A stretch of DNA of 14,275 nucleotides. It comes from Hyphomicrobiales bacterium (GTDB lineage Bacteria; Pseudomonadota; Alphaproteobacteria; Rhizobiales; Hyphomicrobiaceae). The position numbers were made by a program, and so were the translations under genes. The stretch lies in assembly GCA_017304275.1 (NCBI GenBank), contig JAFKKW010000352.1:1-14275 (forward strand), given 5' to 3'. The number at the start of each line of letters is the position of its first letter. Position 1 is the stretch's first letter. Under the pieces are notes generated by a model. The model saw only the letters and a list, made by a program, of their open reading frames with translations, made no database searches and was not told where the DNA came from. Of the stretch, positions 1 through 8,679 are shown piece after piece.

Positions 1-841
1 AGCTTATTGGCGCATCGCCAGTGTAGTCGAGCAGCGTCTCAAGCGTCTCATGGAACAGCGGCAGCCAGTGCTCCTGCCCCGCGTACTGCCGCCCGGCGCT
101 CACCGCCTCGTAAAGCGGATCGTCGCCGGTCGCGCCGCCGAACAGCTCCACATACCGCGAGCGGAAGCGAGCCGTTGCGCTCTCGCCGAAGGCGACCTCC
201 GACACCGGCATGAGCACGAGCTTGCGCAGCGCCTTGGCGGTGCGCTGCGTCTCGGCGTCGAACGCCTTCACGCTTTCCAGCGTGTCTCCGAAGAAATCCA
301 GCCGCACCGGGTTCTGCCGGCCCGGCGGGAAGAGATCGAGGATGCCGCCGCGTACCGCATACTCGCCAGGCTCCATCACCGTGCCGGTCCGCGTATAGCC
401 CGCCAGCGCCAGCCGCTGCACGAGCCGGTTGAGATCGACCCGCTGCCCCGCCGCGAGGCTCTTCATGGCGTTGCGGATGAAGGCCCGCGGCGGCACGCGC
501 TGCAGGATCGCATTGACGGTGGTGAGCACGACTGCCGGCTCGCTGCGGCTCGCCAGCGCAAGCCGCGACAGCGCCGTGACGCGCTTGGCGACGATCTCCG
601 CGTTGGGGCTGACGCGGTCGTAGGGAACCGTATCCCAGGCAGGAAACGGCACCACGCGCACTTTTGGTGCGAAAAAGCGGAGCTGCCCTTCGAGTGCCTC
701 GAGGCGCCGGTCGTCGCGCGCCACGTGCACGATCAATCCGGCACGCGGGCCGTCCGCCGCCTCCTCGACCAGACGTGCGAGCACGAGCGCGTCGAGCCCC
801 TCCGGCACGCCCGTGAAGATCAGATCCGCTCGCTCGCTCAT
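1..841 (-). CDS. mfd: Transcription-repair coupling factor Mfd, N-terminal part (partial)
   Basis: Mfd displaces RNA polymerase stalled at DNA lesions and recruits UvrA for transcription-coupled nucleotide excision repair. Only the first 280 residues are present; the gene continues past the left edge, and the full family protein is about 1150 residues. The part seen is the UvrB-like N-terminal module. Residues 66-80 read FPAWDTVPYDRVSPN, the conserved aromatic/proline motif of this domain. Residues 157-174 contain the EPGEYAVRGGILDLFPPG signature, and 180-201 carry the conserved VRLDFFGD...TQRT stretch. The helicase and RNA-polymerase-binding domains lie outside the window. The ATG at 841 was chosen because the protein begins MSERADLIFTG, as the family does; no strong Shine-Dalgarno sequence is visible. 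sdhE lies upstream on the same strand, separated by a palindromic repeat. Identification is firm from motifs read by eye. Confidence 0.95.
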   Translation of the reverse strand, partial: MSERADLIFTGVPEGLDALVLARLVEEAADGPRAGLIVHVARDDRRLEALEGQLRFFAPKVRVVPFPAWDTVPYDRVSPNAEIVAKRVTALSRLALASRSEPAVVLTTVNAILQRVPPRAFIRNAMKSLAAGQRVDLNRLVQRLALAGYTRTGTVMEPGEYAVRGGILDLFPPGRQNPVRLDFFGDTLESVKAFDAETQRTAKALRKLVLMPVSEVAFGESATARFRSRYVELFGGATGDDPLYEAVSAGRQYAGQEHWLPLFHETLETLLDYTGDAPIS

Positions 842-879
842 GGTCTCAGTCACAATCCTGGAATTCAAAACCTATAGAT

Positions 880-1015
880 GCGGCCCTGGGTCCCGGATAA
901 GGCTCCGGCTGACGCCTCCGCCTTTCCGGGATGACAACCTGAGTGTCTCGCTCCATCTGTCATCCCGGCCAAGCGACGGCGCAAGCCGGAGCGCCGAGCC
1001 GGGACCCAGGGCCGC
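880..1015. repeat. Nested palindromic intergenic repeat, copy 1
   Basis: A 136-bp element with layered inverted repeats. The outer arms are a perfect 17-bp pair (880-896 with 999-1015). There are inner perfect pairs at 902-910 with 984-992 (9 bp) and 926-936 with 959-969 (11 bp). Each half can also fold alone: 891-897 with 925-931, and 963-969 with 998-1004. The right half, reverse-complemented, matches the left half of the second copy at 12773-12917 over about 50 bp with one mismatch. It lies 15 bp beyond the sdhE stop codon and before the mfd start. This fits a REP/RPE-like dispersed element seen in many alphaproteobacterial genomes. A role as RNA stabiliser or attenuator is inference. Confidence 0.85.
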
Positions 1016-1030
1016 GCGCTCGACCCACCC

Positions 1031-1294
1031 TCAACCGAGACCATGAAAGTTGCGGATATCCGCCACCATGTCGGCGAACACCGGATCGGCGACCGCCGAC
1101 GGCCCGAGCAGCCAGGACTGGATCTCGGGATCGGTGACCGCCAGAAAGCGCTCGAACAGCGCGAGATCGGCCGCCGCCATGCCCGGCAGCCGCGCCTCCG
1201 CAAAGCGCCCGACCAGGAGATCGAGTTCCTTGGTGCCCCGGTGCCCCGCGCGCCACGCGGCGCGCCGGCGCCGGATCTCGATATCCTCGCTCAT
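1031..1294 (-). CDS. sdhE: SdhE family FAD assembly factor (DUF339)
   Basis: Small 87-residue protein of the SdhE/Sdh5 (SDHAF2) family, which promotes covalent attachment of FAD to the SdhA subunit of succinate dehydrogenase in the cytoplasm. The hallmark RGxxE motif is present as HRGTKELD at residues 18-25, followed by a helical segment with the conserved phenylalanine-rich FERFLAVTDPEI stretch (48-59) and the WLLG turn (61-64). Its length is typical of the family. The start is the ATG at 1294; no clear Shine-Dalgarno sequence precedes it, so a short-leader or weak-RBS start is possible. A good sigma-70-like promoter lies upstream (1354-1382). The location between recG and mfd is common in alphaproteobacteria, although the functions look unrelated. 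A palindromic repeat follows immediately and may insulate mfd from this gene. Confidence 0.93.
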   Translation of the reverse strand: MSEDIEIRRRRAAWRAGHRGTKELDLLVGRFAEARLPGMAAADLALFERFLAVTDPEIQSWLLGPSAVADPVFADMVADIRNFHGLG

Positions 1295-1353
1295 GACAAG
1301 AAAACCGGTTTGGAGTTGCCGGGCAGCGCTTTGCTTCGCCCGTCGTCAGGTGT

Positions 1354-1382
1354 CATATAACGCCCTCTCCGGGGCCTGTCAG
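1354..1382 (-). promoter_or_regulatory. Putative sigma-70 promoter for sdhE
   Basis: On the minus strand a -35 box CTGACA (1382-1377) and a -10 box TATATG (1359-1354) are separated by exactly 17 bp, close to the housekeeping consensus. Transcription would begin near 1347, giving a leader of about 50 nt to the sdhE ATG. The same interval must also serve recG on the other strand. A weak plus-strand pair, TTGCTT (1331-1336) and CATATA (1354-1359), has a 17-bp spacer and shares the -10 bases, so the two promoters could compete. This is prediction by pattern only. Confidence 0.5.
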
Positions 1383-1471
1383 CCCGCGGAGACGGCAATC
1401 GCCATTCCCGCGTCGCCGCAGGCCGGATTCCGGCCCTTCCGAATGTGCAACAGCGGTCCCAGCCGGACGAT

Positions 1472-3586
1472 ATGCGGCCCAATGAGCTTTCTCCCCTGTT
1501 CGCGTCGGCGGACGTCCTGAAGGGCGTCGGTCCCCACGCCTCGACCCTGCTCAAGAAGGCCCTGCGCCTGCCCGCCGGCGTGACCCAGCCCCGCGTCATC
1601 GACCTGCTCTGGCATCTGCCGACCGGCGTCATCGACCGCCGTGCCGAGCCCACCGTCGTCGCCGCCATCCCCGGCACCATCGCCACCCTCAAGGTGCGCA
1701 TCCTGAAGCACAAGGCGCCCCCGCGCGGCAACACCAAGGCCCCCTACAAGGTCTCGACCGAGGACGAGACCGGCCGCCTCGACCTCGTCTTCTTCCGCGC
1801 CGAGCGCTCCTTCGTCGAGCGCCAGCTCCCCGTCGGCGAGGAACGCTACGTCTCCGGCCGCGTCGAGCGCTACGGCGAGACGCTGCAGATGGCGCACCCC
1901 GATTACATCGTCGCTCCCGAGGCGCGCGGCGACCTGCCGTTGCTGGAGCCGGTCTACCCGATGACGGCGGGCCTCTCCGGCAAGGTGCTGCTCAAGGCAG
2001 AACGCCAGGCCCTCGAGCGCGTACCGGCGCTTGCCGAATGGCAGGAGCCTGCCTGGCTGAAGGAACGCGGCTGGCCGGCGTTTCACGACGCCCTCCGCCG
2101 GCTTCATCACCCCGACGACGCGGCCGACGTCTCGGCCGGAAGCGCACCACTGCAGCGCCTCGCCTATGACGAGTTGCTCGCCAACCAGCTTGCGCTGGCG
2201 ATCGTGCGCGAGGGCTTCAAGGCCCAGCGCGGCCGGCCGGTGAAAGGCGACGGACGCTTGCGCGAGCGCATCGTTGCCGCGCTTCCCTTCGCGCTCACCA
2301 ACTCGCAACGCACCGCCTTGCAGGAGATCGAAGCCGACATGGGCGCGCCGCGTCGCATGCTGCGCCTGCTGCAGGGGGACGTCGGCTCCGGCAAGACCGT
2401 CGTCGCGCTGCTTGCCATGACAGCCGCCGTCGAAGCCGGTGCCCAGGCCGCACTGATGGCCCCGACCGAGGTGCTCGCGCGCCAGCACGCCGAAACCATT
2501 GCCCCGCTGGCCGATGCCGCCGGCCTCACCATCGCGCTCCTCACCGGCCGCGAGAAAGGCCGCGCCCGCGACGAGATCCTGGCTCGCCTCGCATCGGGCG
2601 AGATCGACATCCTGATCGGCACCCACGCGCTCTTTCAGGATGATGTCGTCTTTCGTGACCTCGCCTTCGCCGTCATCGACGAGCAGCACCGCTTCGGCGT
2701 CCACCAGCGCCTCGCCTTGCAGACCAAAGGCGGTGACGGCGGCGCCAACATGCTGGTGATGACCGCGACCCCCATCCCGCGTACGCTGCTGATGACGCAC
2801 TACGGCGATCTTGAGGTCTCGAAGCTCACCGAGAAGCCCGCCGGCCGCAAACCGATCGTGACGAAGCAGATCTCGACCAGTCTCATCGAGAAGCTGATCG
2901 CCCGCATCAAGGCGCAGCTCGCCGAGGGCGCACAGGTCTATTGGGTCTGCCCGCTGATCGAAAGCTCCGACGTCTCGGACCTCGCCGCAGCAGAAGAGCG
3001 CCACGCGCACCTGACGCAGGTGTTGGGCGGCGGCGTCGGCCTCCTGCACGGCGGCATGAACGCGGCCGCCAAGGACGCCACCATGGCGTCGTTCGCCGAC
3101 GGCAATCTCAAGGTGCTCGTCGCAACCACCGTCATCGAGGTCGGCGTCAACGTCCCCAACGCCAACATCATGGTCATCGAGCATGCCGAGCGCTTCGGCC
3201 TCGCCCAGCTCCACCAGCTTCGCGGACGCGTCGGCCGCGGCAGCCGCGAGAGCTTCTGCATGCTGCTCCACGCCGAGCCCCTGACGAAGACCGCGCAGGA
3301 GCGCCTGGCCATGATGGAGGAGACCGAGGACGGCTTCCTGATCGCCGAGAAGGACCTCGAATTGCGCGGCGGCGGCGAGGTCTTGGGCGCGCGCCAGAGC
3401 GGAGATGCCGAGTTCCGTGTCGCGGGCGGCGCCAATTACGCCGAGCTTCTGTCCGCCGCCCACGACGACGCCCGCCTGATCATGGGCGCGGACCCTCACC
3501 TCACGACCGATCGCGGCCAGGCGCTGCGCCGCCTGCTTTATCTCTTCGAGTGCGACGAAGCCATCCGCCTCTTCCGCGCGGCGTAA
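1472..3586 (+). CDS. recG: ATP-dependent DNA helicase RecG
   Basis: RecG remodels stalled replication forks and branch-migrates Holliday junctions, unwinding DNA with ATP. From the ATG at 1472 the protein has 704 residues, near the roughly 690-700 usual for the family. The N-terminal wedge (OB-fold) region precedes a superfamily 2 helicase core. Walker A is GDVGSGKT (residues 302-309), the DEQH Walker B box is at 403-406, motif III is TATPIPRT (431-438), and motif VI is QLRGRVGRG (582-590). The conserved RecG C-terminal part follows, with LELRGGGEVLGARQSG. A GTG at 1445 would add nine residues, but the sequence from 1472 (MRPNELSPLFA) matches where family members begin; a weak CCGGA lies upstream of it. 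It is divergent from sdhE and convergent with the DUF502 gene, whose stop is only 13 bp away with no obvious terminator between them. Confidence 0.97.
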   Translation: MRPNELSPLFASADVLKGVGPHASTLLKKALRLPAGVTQPRVIDLLWHLPTGVIDRRAEPTVVAAIPGTIATLKVRILKHKAPPRGNTKAPYKVSTEDETGRLDLVFFRAERSFVERQLPVGEERYVSGRVERYGETLQMAHPDYIVAPEARGDLPLLEPVYPMTAGLSGKVLLKAERQALERVPALAEWQEPAWLKERGWPAFHDALRRLHHPDDAADVSAGSAPLQRLAYDELLANQLALAIVREGFKAQRGRPVKGDGRLRERIVAALPFALTNSQRTALQEIEADMGAPRRMLRLLQGDVGSGKTVVALLAMTAAVEAGAQAALMAPTEVLARQHAETIAPLADAAGLTIALLTGREKGRARDEILARLASGEIDILIGTHALFQDDVVFRDLAFAVIDEQHRFGVHQRLALQTKGGDGGANMLVMTATPIPRTLLMTHYGDLEVSKLTEKPAGRKPIVTKQISTSLIEKLIARIKAQLAEGAQVYWVCPLIESSDVSDLAAAEERHAHLTQVLGGGVGLLHGGMNAAAKDATMASFADGNLKVLVATTVIEVGVNVPNANIMVIEHAERFGLAQLHQLRGRVGRGSRESFCMLLHAEPLTKTAQERLAMMEETEDGFLIAEKDLELRGGGEVLGARQSGDAEFRVAGGANYAELLSAAHDDARLIMGADPHLTTDRGQALRRLLYLFECDEAIRLFRAA

Positions 3587-3599
3587 GCGGCGGTAATGA

Positions 3600-4418
3600 T
3601 CAAAGCCCCGTCCCCGCGGGCGGCGCAACGGGCCGCTTCGTCTCCGTTCTGATTCCGCGCTCGGCGAGTTGCTTCAGCCGCGCCTCGTAGTCCGGCACCA
3701 CGATGCCGGCCGACATCACGATCTTGGCCGCGTCCTCGACGCTCATCTTGAGGAATGTCACGTCGCGCCGCGGGATGAAGCAGATGAAGCCGGTCGGCGG
3801 CACGATGCCCGTCGGCATGAAGACCGTCAGCAGCTCCTCCTCTCCGCCCGGTTGCGTAATCGAGATCTCGCCCCTGGTCTCGCCCGTCACGAACACGATC
3901 GACCATAGCCCCTTGGACGGGAATTCGATCAGACCGACCTTCTGGAAGCCGTGTTGCCCGCTGCTCGCGCTGGCCGACACCAGCGACTCAAAGAACTGCT
4001 TCAGCGCCCGGTAGACGTTGCGCACGATTGGCATCCGATCGAGCGCCATCTCGCCGAACGAGATCAGCGAGCGGCCGAGCAGATTGGCCGCCAGCGCGCC
4101 CGTGATGGTCAGGAACAGGATGCCGAACAGAAGCCCGATGCCCGGGACGGCGAAGGGGAGATAGGTATCCGGCAGATAGGCGGCCGGCACGAACGGCTTC
4201 AGCCACGCGTCGGTGACATTGATCACCCACCAGATGATGTAGATCGTGAGCGTGACGGGCCCGACGATGATGAGGCCAGTGAGAAAATAGTTCCTGAGCC
4301 GCGCCCCGATGCGAAGCGGGGTGCCGTCATCGCTCGCCAGAAGCTGCAGACCGGCGGACAGGCCGCCGTCCTCGCCGTCTTTTTTCGGTGCGTCGTTGCC
4401 GGAGGTGGGATCGGTCAT
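3600..4418 (-). CDS. DUF502 family inner-membrane protein
   Basis: A 272-residue member of the DUF502 family, whose biochemical role is not established. The first 40 residues are polar and probably cytoplasmic. Two hydrophobic helices follow, at about residues 45-67 (FLTGLIIVGPVTLTIYIIWW) and 91-113 (starting VPGIGLLFGILFLTI). The conserved GRSLISFGE / MPIVRNVYRALKQ region (115-141) leads into a soluble C-terminal domain with the family-typical MPTGIVPPTGF motif. The ATG at 4418 was preferred over one at 4466 because the upstream extension is arginine-rich, unlike the family, and would approach the end of the preceding gene. It lies 75 bp downstream of the SPOR-protein gene on the same strand and may be last in the glmS run. 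A hairpin-capable GGCGCC-CGGT-GGCGCC (4435-4450) lies in that gap. The family call is firm; the function is unknown. Confidence 0.9.
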   Translation of the reverse strand: MTDPTSGNDAPKKDGEDGGLSAGLQLLASDDGTPLRIGARLRNYFLTGLIIVGPVTLTIYIIWWVINVTDAWLKPFVPAAYLPDTYLPFAVPGIGLLFGILFLTITGALAANLLGRSLISFGEMALDRMPIVRNVYRALKQFFESLVSASASSGQHGFQKVGLIEFPSKGLWSIVFVTGETRGEISITQPGGEEELLTVFMPTGIVPPTGFICFIPRRDVTFLKMSVEDAAKIVMSAGIVVPDYEARLKQLAERGIRTETKRPVAPPAGTGL

Positions 4419-4493
4419 CGCAGGGCCATCGTGAGGCGCCCGGTGGCGCCCGTCAACTGCCCGCAAGAACGTCCGCGTGCCGGAGCATCGATC

Positions 4494-6041
4494 CTACTGA
4501 GTAACGACGAGGCAATCGAAGCCCTGCGGCTTCAGCGTCTTGCAAAGCTGGTTCGGCTCCTTGGCATCCGCGTACGGCCCGAGCCGCACCCGGTAGAACG
4601 TCCCCATGCTGCCGATCACGGCTTCGTCGATCTCCGGCGACACCATGCCGTCGCGAACCGGCTGATATCCCGTCAGCGACTGCGCAAGGCGTTCGGCTTC
4701 CTCGCGCGAACGCACGGCCGCGACCTGGAGCTTGTATTTGCCGCCGCTGGCCGGCGCCGCGGCGACCTTGACGGGAGCAGCCGGCGCCGTTGCCGGACCT
4801 GAGCTCGCATTGGCCGAACCCCACGGCAGCGCCTCATTGGACGACGGGGCCGGCGGTGAATCCGGACCACGCTGCACCATCGACGAGGTCTGCGCGGTAA
4901 CCACGGTCGTCTCGGCGCCCCAGTGCGGCGTCTGCTCGGTCGATCCGGTCATCACCGGCGTTGCGGGCTGAGCGGGCGTTCCCGAGCTGAACATGTTGCC
5001 GAAGAAATTCGAAACGGCCGTTCCCGTACCCTCGAGCGGATTTGAAAGCGAGGTCTGAGAGGAGGGCGTGGGAGCGACCGCGCCCATCGGGTTGATGCTC
5101 GTCTCGGGCGCCGGCTGCGGCGCGTAGCCAGCGGACACCGGCTGCGAAACCGGCGCATCGGCGGAAGCCGTCTGCGTTTCCCACGACGCGGGCACGATGG
5201 GGGCACTGGACCCCGTGAGCGATCCCGGAACGCCGGTCTGAGCACCGTCCGACGACGGCGCGATCCCGAGCGTCGGCGCTGCGGCCGATGCCCCCGCATC
5301 CGGCTGCGAGGGTCCGGGCGAGAGGAAGCTCCAGAACGACGATTGCTGCTGCGGCTGAGCGGGCGTCGCCTCGGCCGTCTGCGCGGGCTGCGACGAGCCC
5401 GTGAGCGACGGCAACGTCGGCAGCGAGAAATTGCTCCAGAAGGATTGCTCGGTGACCTGCACCACCTGCGAGCCCGGTTTGGCCGCAGGCGCGCTCCCCG
5501 CGGCCGACTTGGTGCTCTGGTCCAGCGGCGCCGCGCCGATCGGCGGCGGCGTATCGCCCAGTCCCGCCTCGCGATAGGCGAGCTGTCGCTCCTCGGTGGC
5601 CTTGGCCTTGTCGGTGTCCGAAAGGCCGCCCTTGAGCCACACCGCGGTTGTGAGATCGGAAATCGCCTGAGCTGGCTTACCGAGCCGGCGGGAGGCCGCG
5701 CCGCGCAGATAGAGCGCGCGCGCCATCTGCGCGTTGGGTAGTCCCCCGCTCGAGAGCGCGACCGAAAGCTGCTGCTCTGCGCCCGCCATGTCGCCGGTCT
5801 CGAACGCCTTTGCGCCCGCCGCATAGGCGCGCTGCGCCGCGGCCGTATCCTGCTGGGCAGGCGCCGCGTCCGCGCCCTTTTTCTTCTTCGCCTGGGCGCG
5901 TGCGTCGACACTGAGCACCGCGCCCGCGAGGCACAGGACAAGCGTGGCAACGCCAAGCGTCACGCCCGGATGCCAATTCCGGAAAACCGATGTGCCGGAC
6001 GAACGGTTACCCCCCGCGTCCCGACGCCTCGCATTTACCAT
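4494..6041 (-). CDS. Secreted TPR-like / SPOR-domain protein
   Basis: A 515-residue exported protein, probably peptidoglycan-associated. Residues 1-49 form a signal sequence: arginines near the start, a hydrophobic run TLGVATLVLCLAGAVL, and a likely cut after DARA. Residues about 65-160 are alanine-rich helices resembling tetratricopeptide repeats (AFETGDMAGAEQQLSVAL, ARALYLRGAASRRLGKPAQA). Residues 165-430 are a long low-complexity linker rich in Pro, Gln, Ser and Thr, with short aromatic islands (SFWSNF, SFWSFL, SNFFGNMF). Residues 435-515 are a SPOR domain beginning YKLQVAAVRSREEAERLAQ and ending in a Cys pair spaced C-X9-C. SPOR domains are known to bind glycan strands lacking stem peptides at sites of cell division. 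The ATG at 6041 gives a clean signal peptide; an ATG at 6158 would overlap glmS and add a non-typical leader. It lies 109 bp after glmS. The domain calls are good; the specific role is unknown. Confidence 0.85.
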   Translation of the reverse strand: MVNARRRDAGGNRSSGTSVFRNWHPGVTLGVATLVLCLAGAVLSVDARAQAKKKKGADAAPAQQDTAAAQRAYAAGAKAFETGDMAGAEQQLSVALSSGGLPNAQMARALYLRGAASRRLGKPAQAISDLTTAVWLKGGLSDTDKAKATEERQLAYREAGLGDTPPPIGAAPLDQSTKSAAGSAPAAKPGSQVVQVTEQSFWSNFSLPTLPSLTGSSQPAQTAEATPAQPQQQSSFWSFLSPGPSQPDAGASAAAPTLGIAPSSDGAQTGVPGSLTGSSAPIVPASWETQTASADAPVSQPVSAGYAPQPAPETSINPMGAVAPTPSSQTSLSNPLEGTGTAVSNFFGNMFSSGTPAQPATPVMTGSTEQTPHWGAETTVVTAQTSSMVQRGPDSPPAPSSNEALPWGSANASSGPATAPAAPVKVAAAPASGGKYKLQVAAVRSREEAERLAQSLTGYQPVRDGMVSPEIDEAVIGSMGTFYRVRLGPYADAKEPNQLCKTLKPQGFDCLVVTQ

Positions 6042-6150
6042 GCGCAATTCGTCCCTGCAGCCTGCCTGAAAACGCAGCACCCCGCGAAGGTTTAGGTCAA
6101 TCATGCGGAAGAGGCAAATCCGGGGCGCTACGAAGGCGGACCTTATCCCC

Positions 6151-7971
<1,821 letters not shown>

Positions 7972-8046
7972 CGGTGAGCCCTTCGCTGCCCTGAATGGAA
8001 AGGAATGATGATACCGACACTTTGATATTGGCCTACGAAAGCCGGC

Positions 8047-8094
8047 ACACGCTTTCAAATCAAAGAATATGTCAAATCTTAACGGGTCTTAACG
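8047..8094 (-). promoter_or_regulatory. AT-rich upstream region of glmS with possible -35 box and direct repeats
   Basis: The glmS leader is clearly more AT-rich than its surroundings. On the minus strand it holds a perfect TTGACA (8075-8070). The hexamer 17 bp downstream, GCGTGT, is a poor -10, so the promoter call is weak. Just upstream of it, TCTTAACG occurs twice with a 10-bp period on the plus strand (8077-8084 and 8087-8094), the spacing expected for protein contacts on one DNA face. A local glmS promoter or operator is inference; it would let glmS be expressed independently of glmU. Confidence 0.35.
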
Positions 8095-8130
8095 TCGGGT
8101 AATACCTCGGCTGCGAGTGGGAGCCGGACT

Positions 8131-8562
8131 TCAGACGATGCCGTGCTTCCTCAAAAGCGCCTGCTCGTCGCCCGATACCCAGCCGAAAACCTTCGGCTCC
8201 TCGCCCAGCTTCTGGACGAAGTAGTGAACGTCGAAATCGATCGCCACGTCCGGCTGCCCTTTGCGGGCATAGGTTGCGGTCCAGGCAACGTGCGCCATGC
8301 AATGCAACCCATCTATCGGAGAGAGGCGTATGCCGCGGATTCGCATGTCCTTCGTTCCAATCGCCCGATAGTGGGCATAGCCCTAGGCCATGGCCTGCTT
8401 GAGCCGCTCGTCGTTCTTGCCGCTCATGACCCCGGCAGGCGAGGCCGCTATGAAATCGGATGCATAGAGCGCGGCAACCTCGCCCTGGTCTATATCGCCG
8501 CCGAGAGACTGATTGAAAAAGCGCTCGTATCGCTCGAATAGCGTCCTTACGCTGGCCTCCAT
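8131..8562 (-). pseudogene. NTF2/SnoaL-like gene interrupted by an in-frame TAG codon
   Basis: Read from the ATG at 8562, preceded by a good Shine-Dalgarno GGAGAG, the frame runs 143 codons to a TGA at 8131. A single amber TAG falls at codon 60 (8385-8383). The 59 residues before it begin MEASVRTLFERYERFFN and include EVAALYASDFIAASPAGVMSG. The 83 after it run GYAHYRAIGTKDMRIRGIRL to GWVSGDEQALLRKHGIV. Together they look like one small NTF2-like (SnoaL/DUF4440-type) alpha+beta protein of normal length, with no frameshift. CAG to TAG is a simple single change (AMAQGYAHYR would read naturally). ATG at 8346 could restart translation of the last 71 residues. Codon use includes four ATA, plus AGG and CTA, which appear rare in the neighbouring genes. 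A recent nonsense mutation, a sequencing error, or readthrough are all possible. Natural substrate unknown. Confidence 0.75.
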
Positions 8563-8679
8563 TGCTCACTCTCCAAGCGCAGCTATGTTCTGAACCGGCT
8601 TGATGGACCATTCATCGCCCGGCCTGCGGCGGCGGCGCCAAATCGCAAGCCGAAATGAGAACCGATCCCCTGCCTGACA

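Noticed and set aside
1379..3628. A 749-codon open frame antisense to recG
   Set aside because: RecG is certain from its helicase motifs. The antisense frame has the repetitive Ala/Gly/Arg/Asp/Val composition expected opposite a GC-rich gene and no recognisable domain.
8077..8094. CtrA-type TTAA-N7-TTAA box
   Set aside because: The two TTAA are separated by 6 bases, not 7. Kept only as a direct repeat in the glmS leader.
7972..8130. glmS ribozyme
   Set aside because: That element is typical of Gram-positive bacteria; no double-pseudoknot core could be recognised here.
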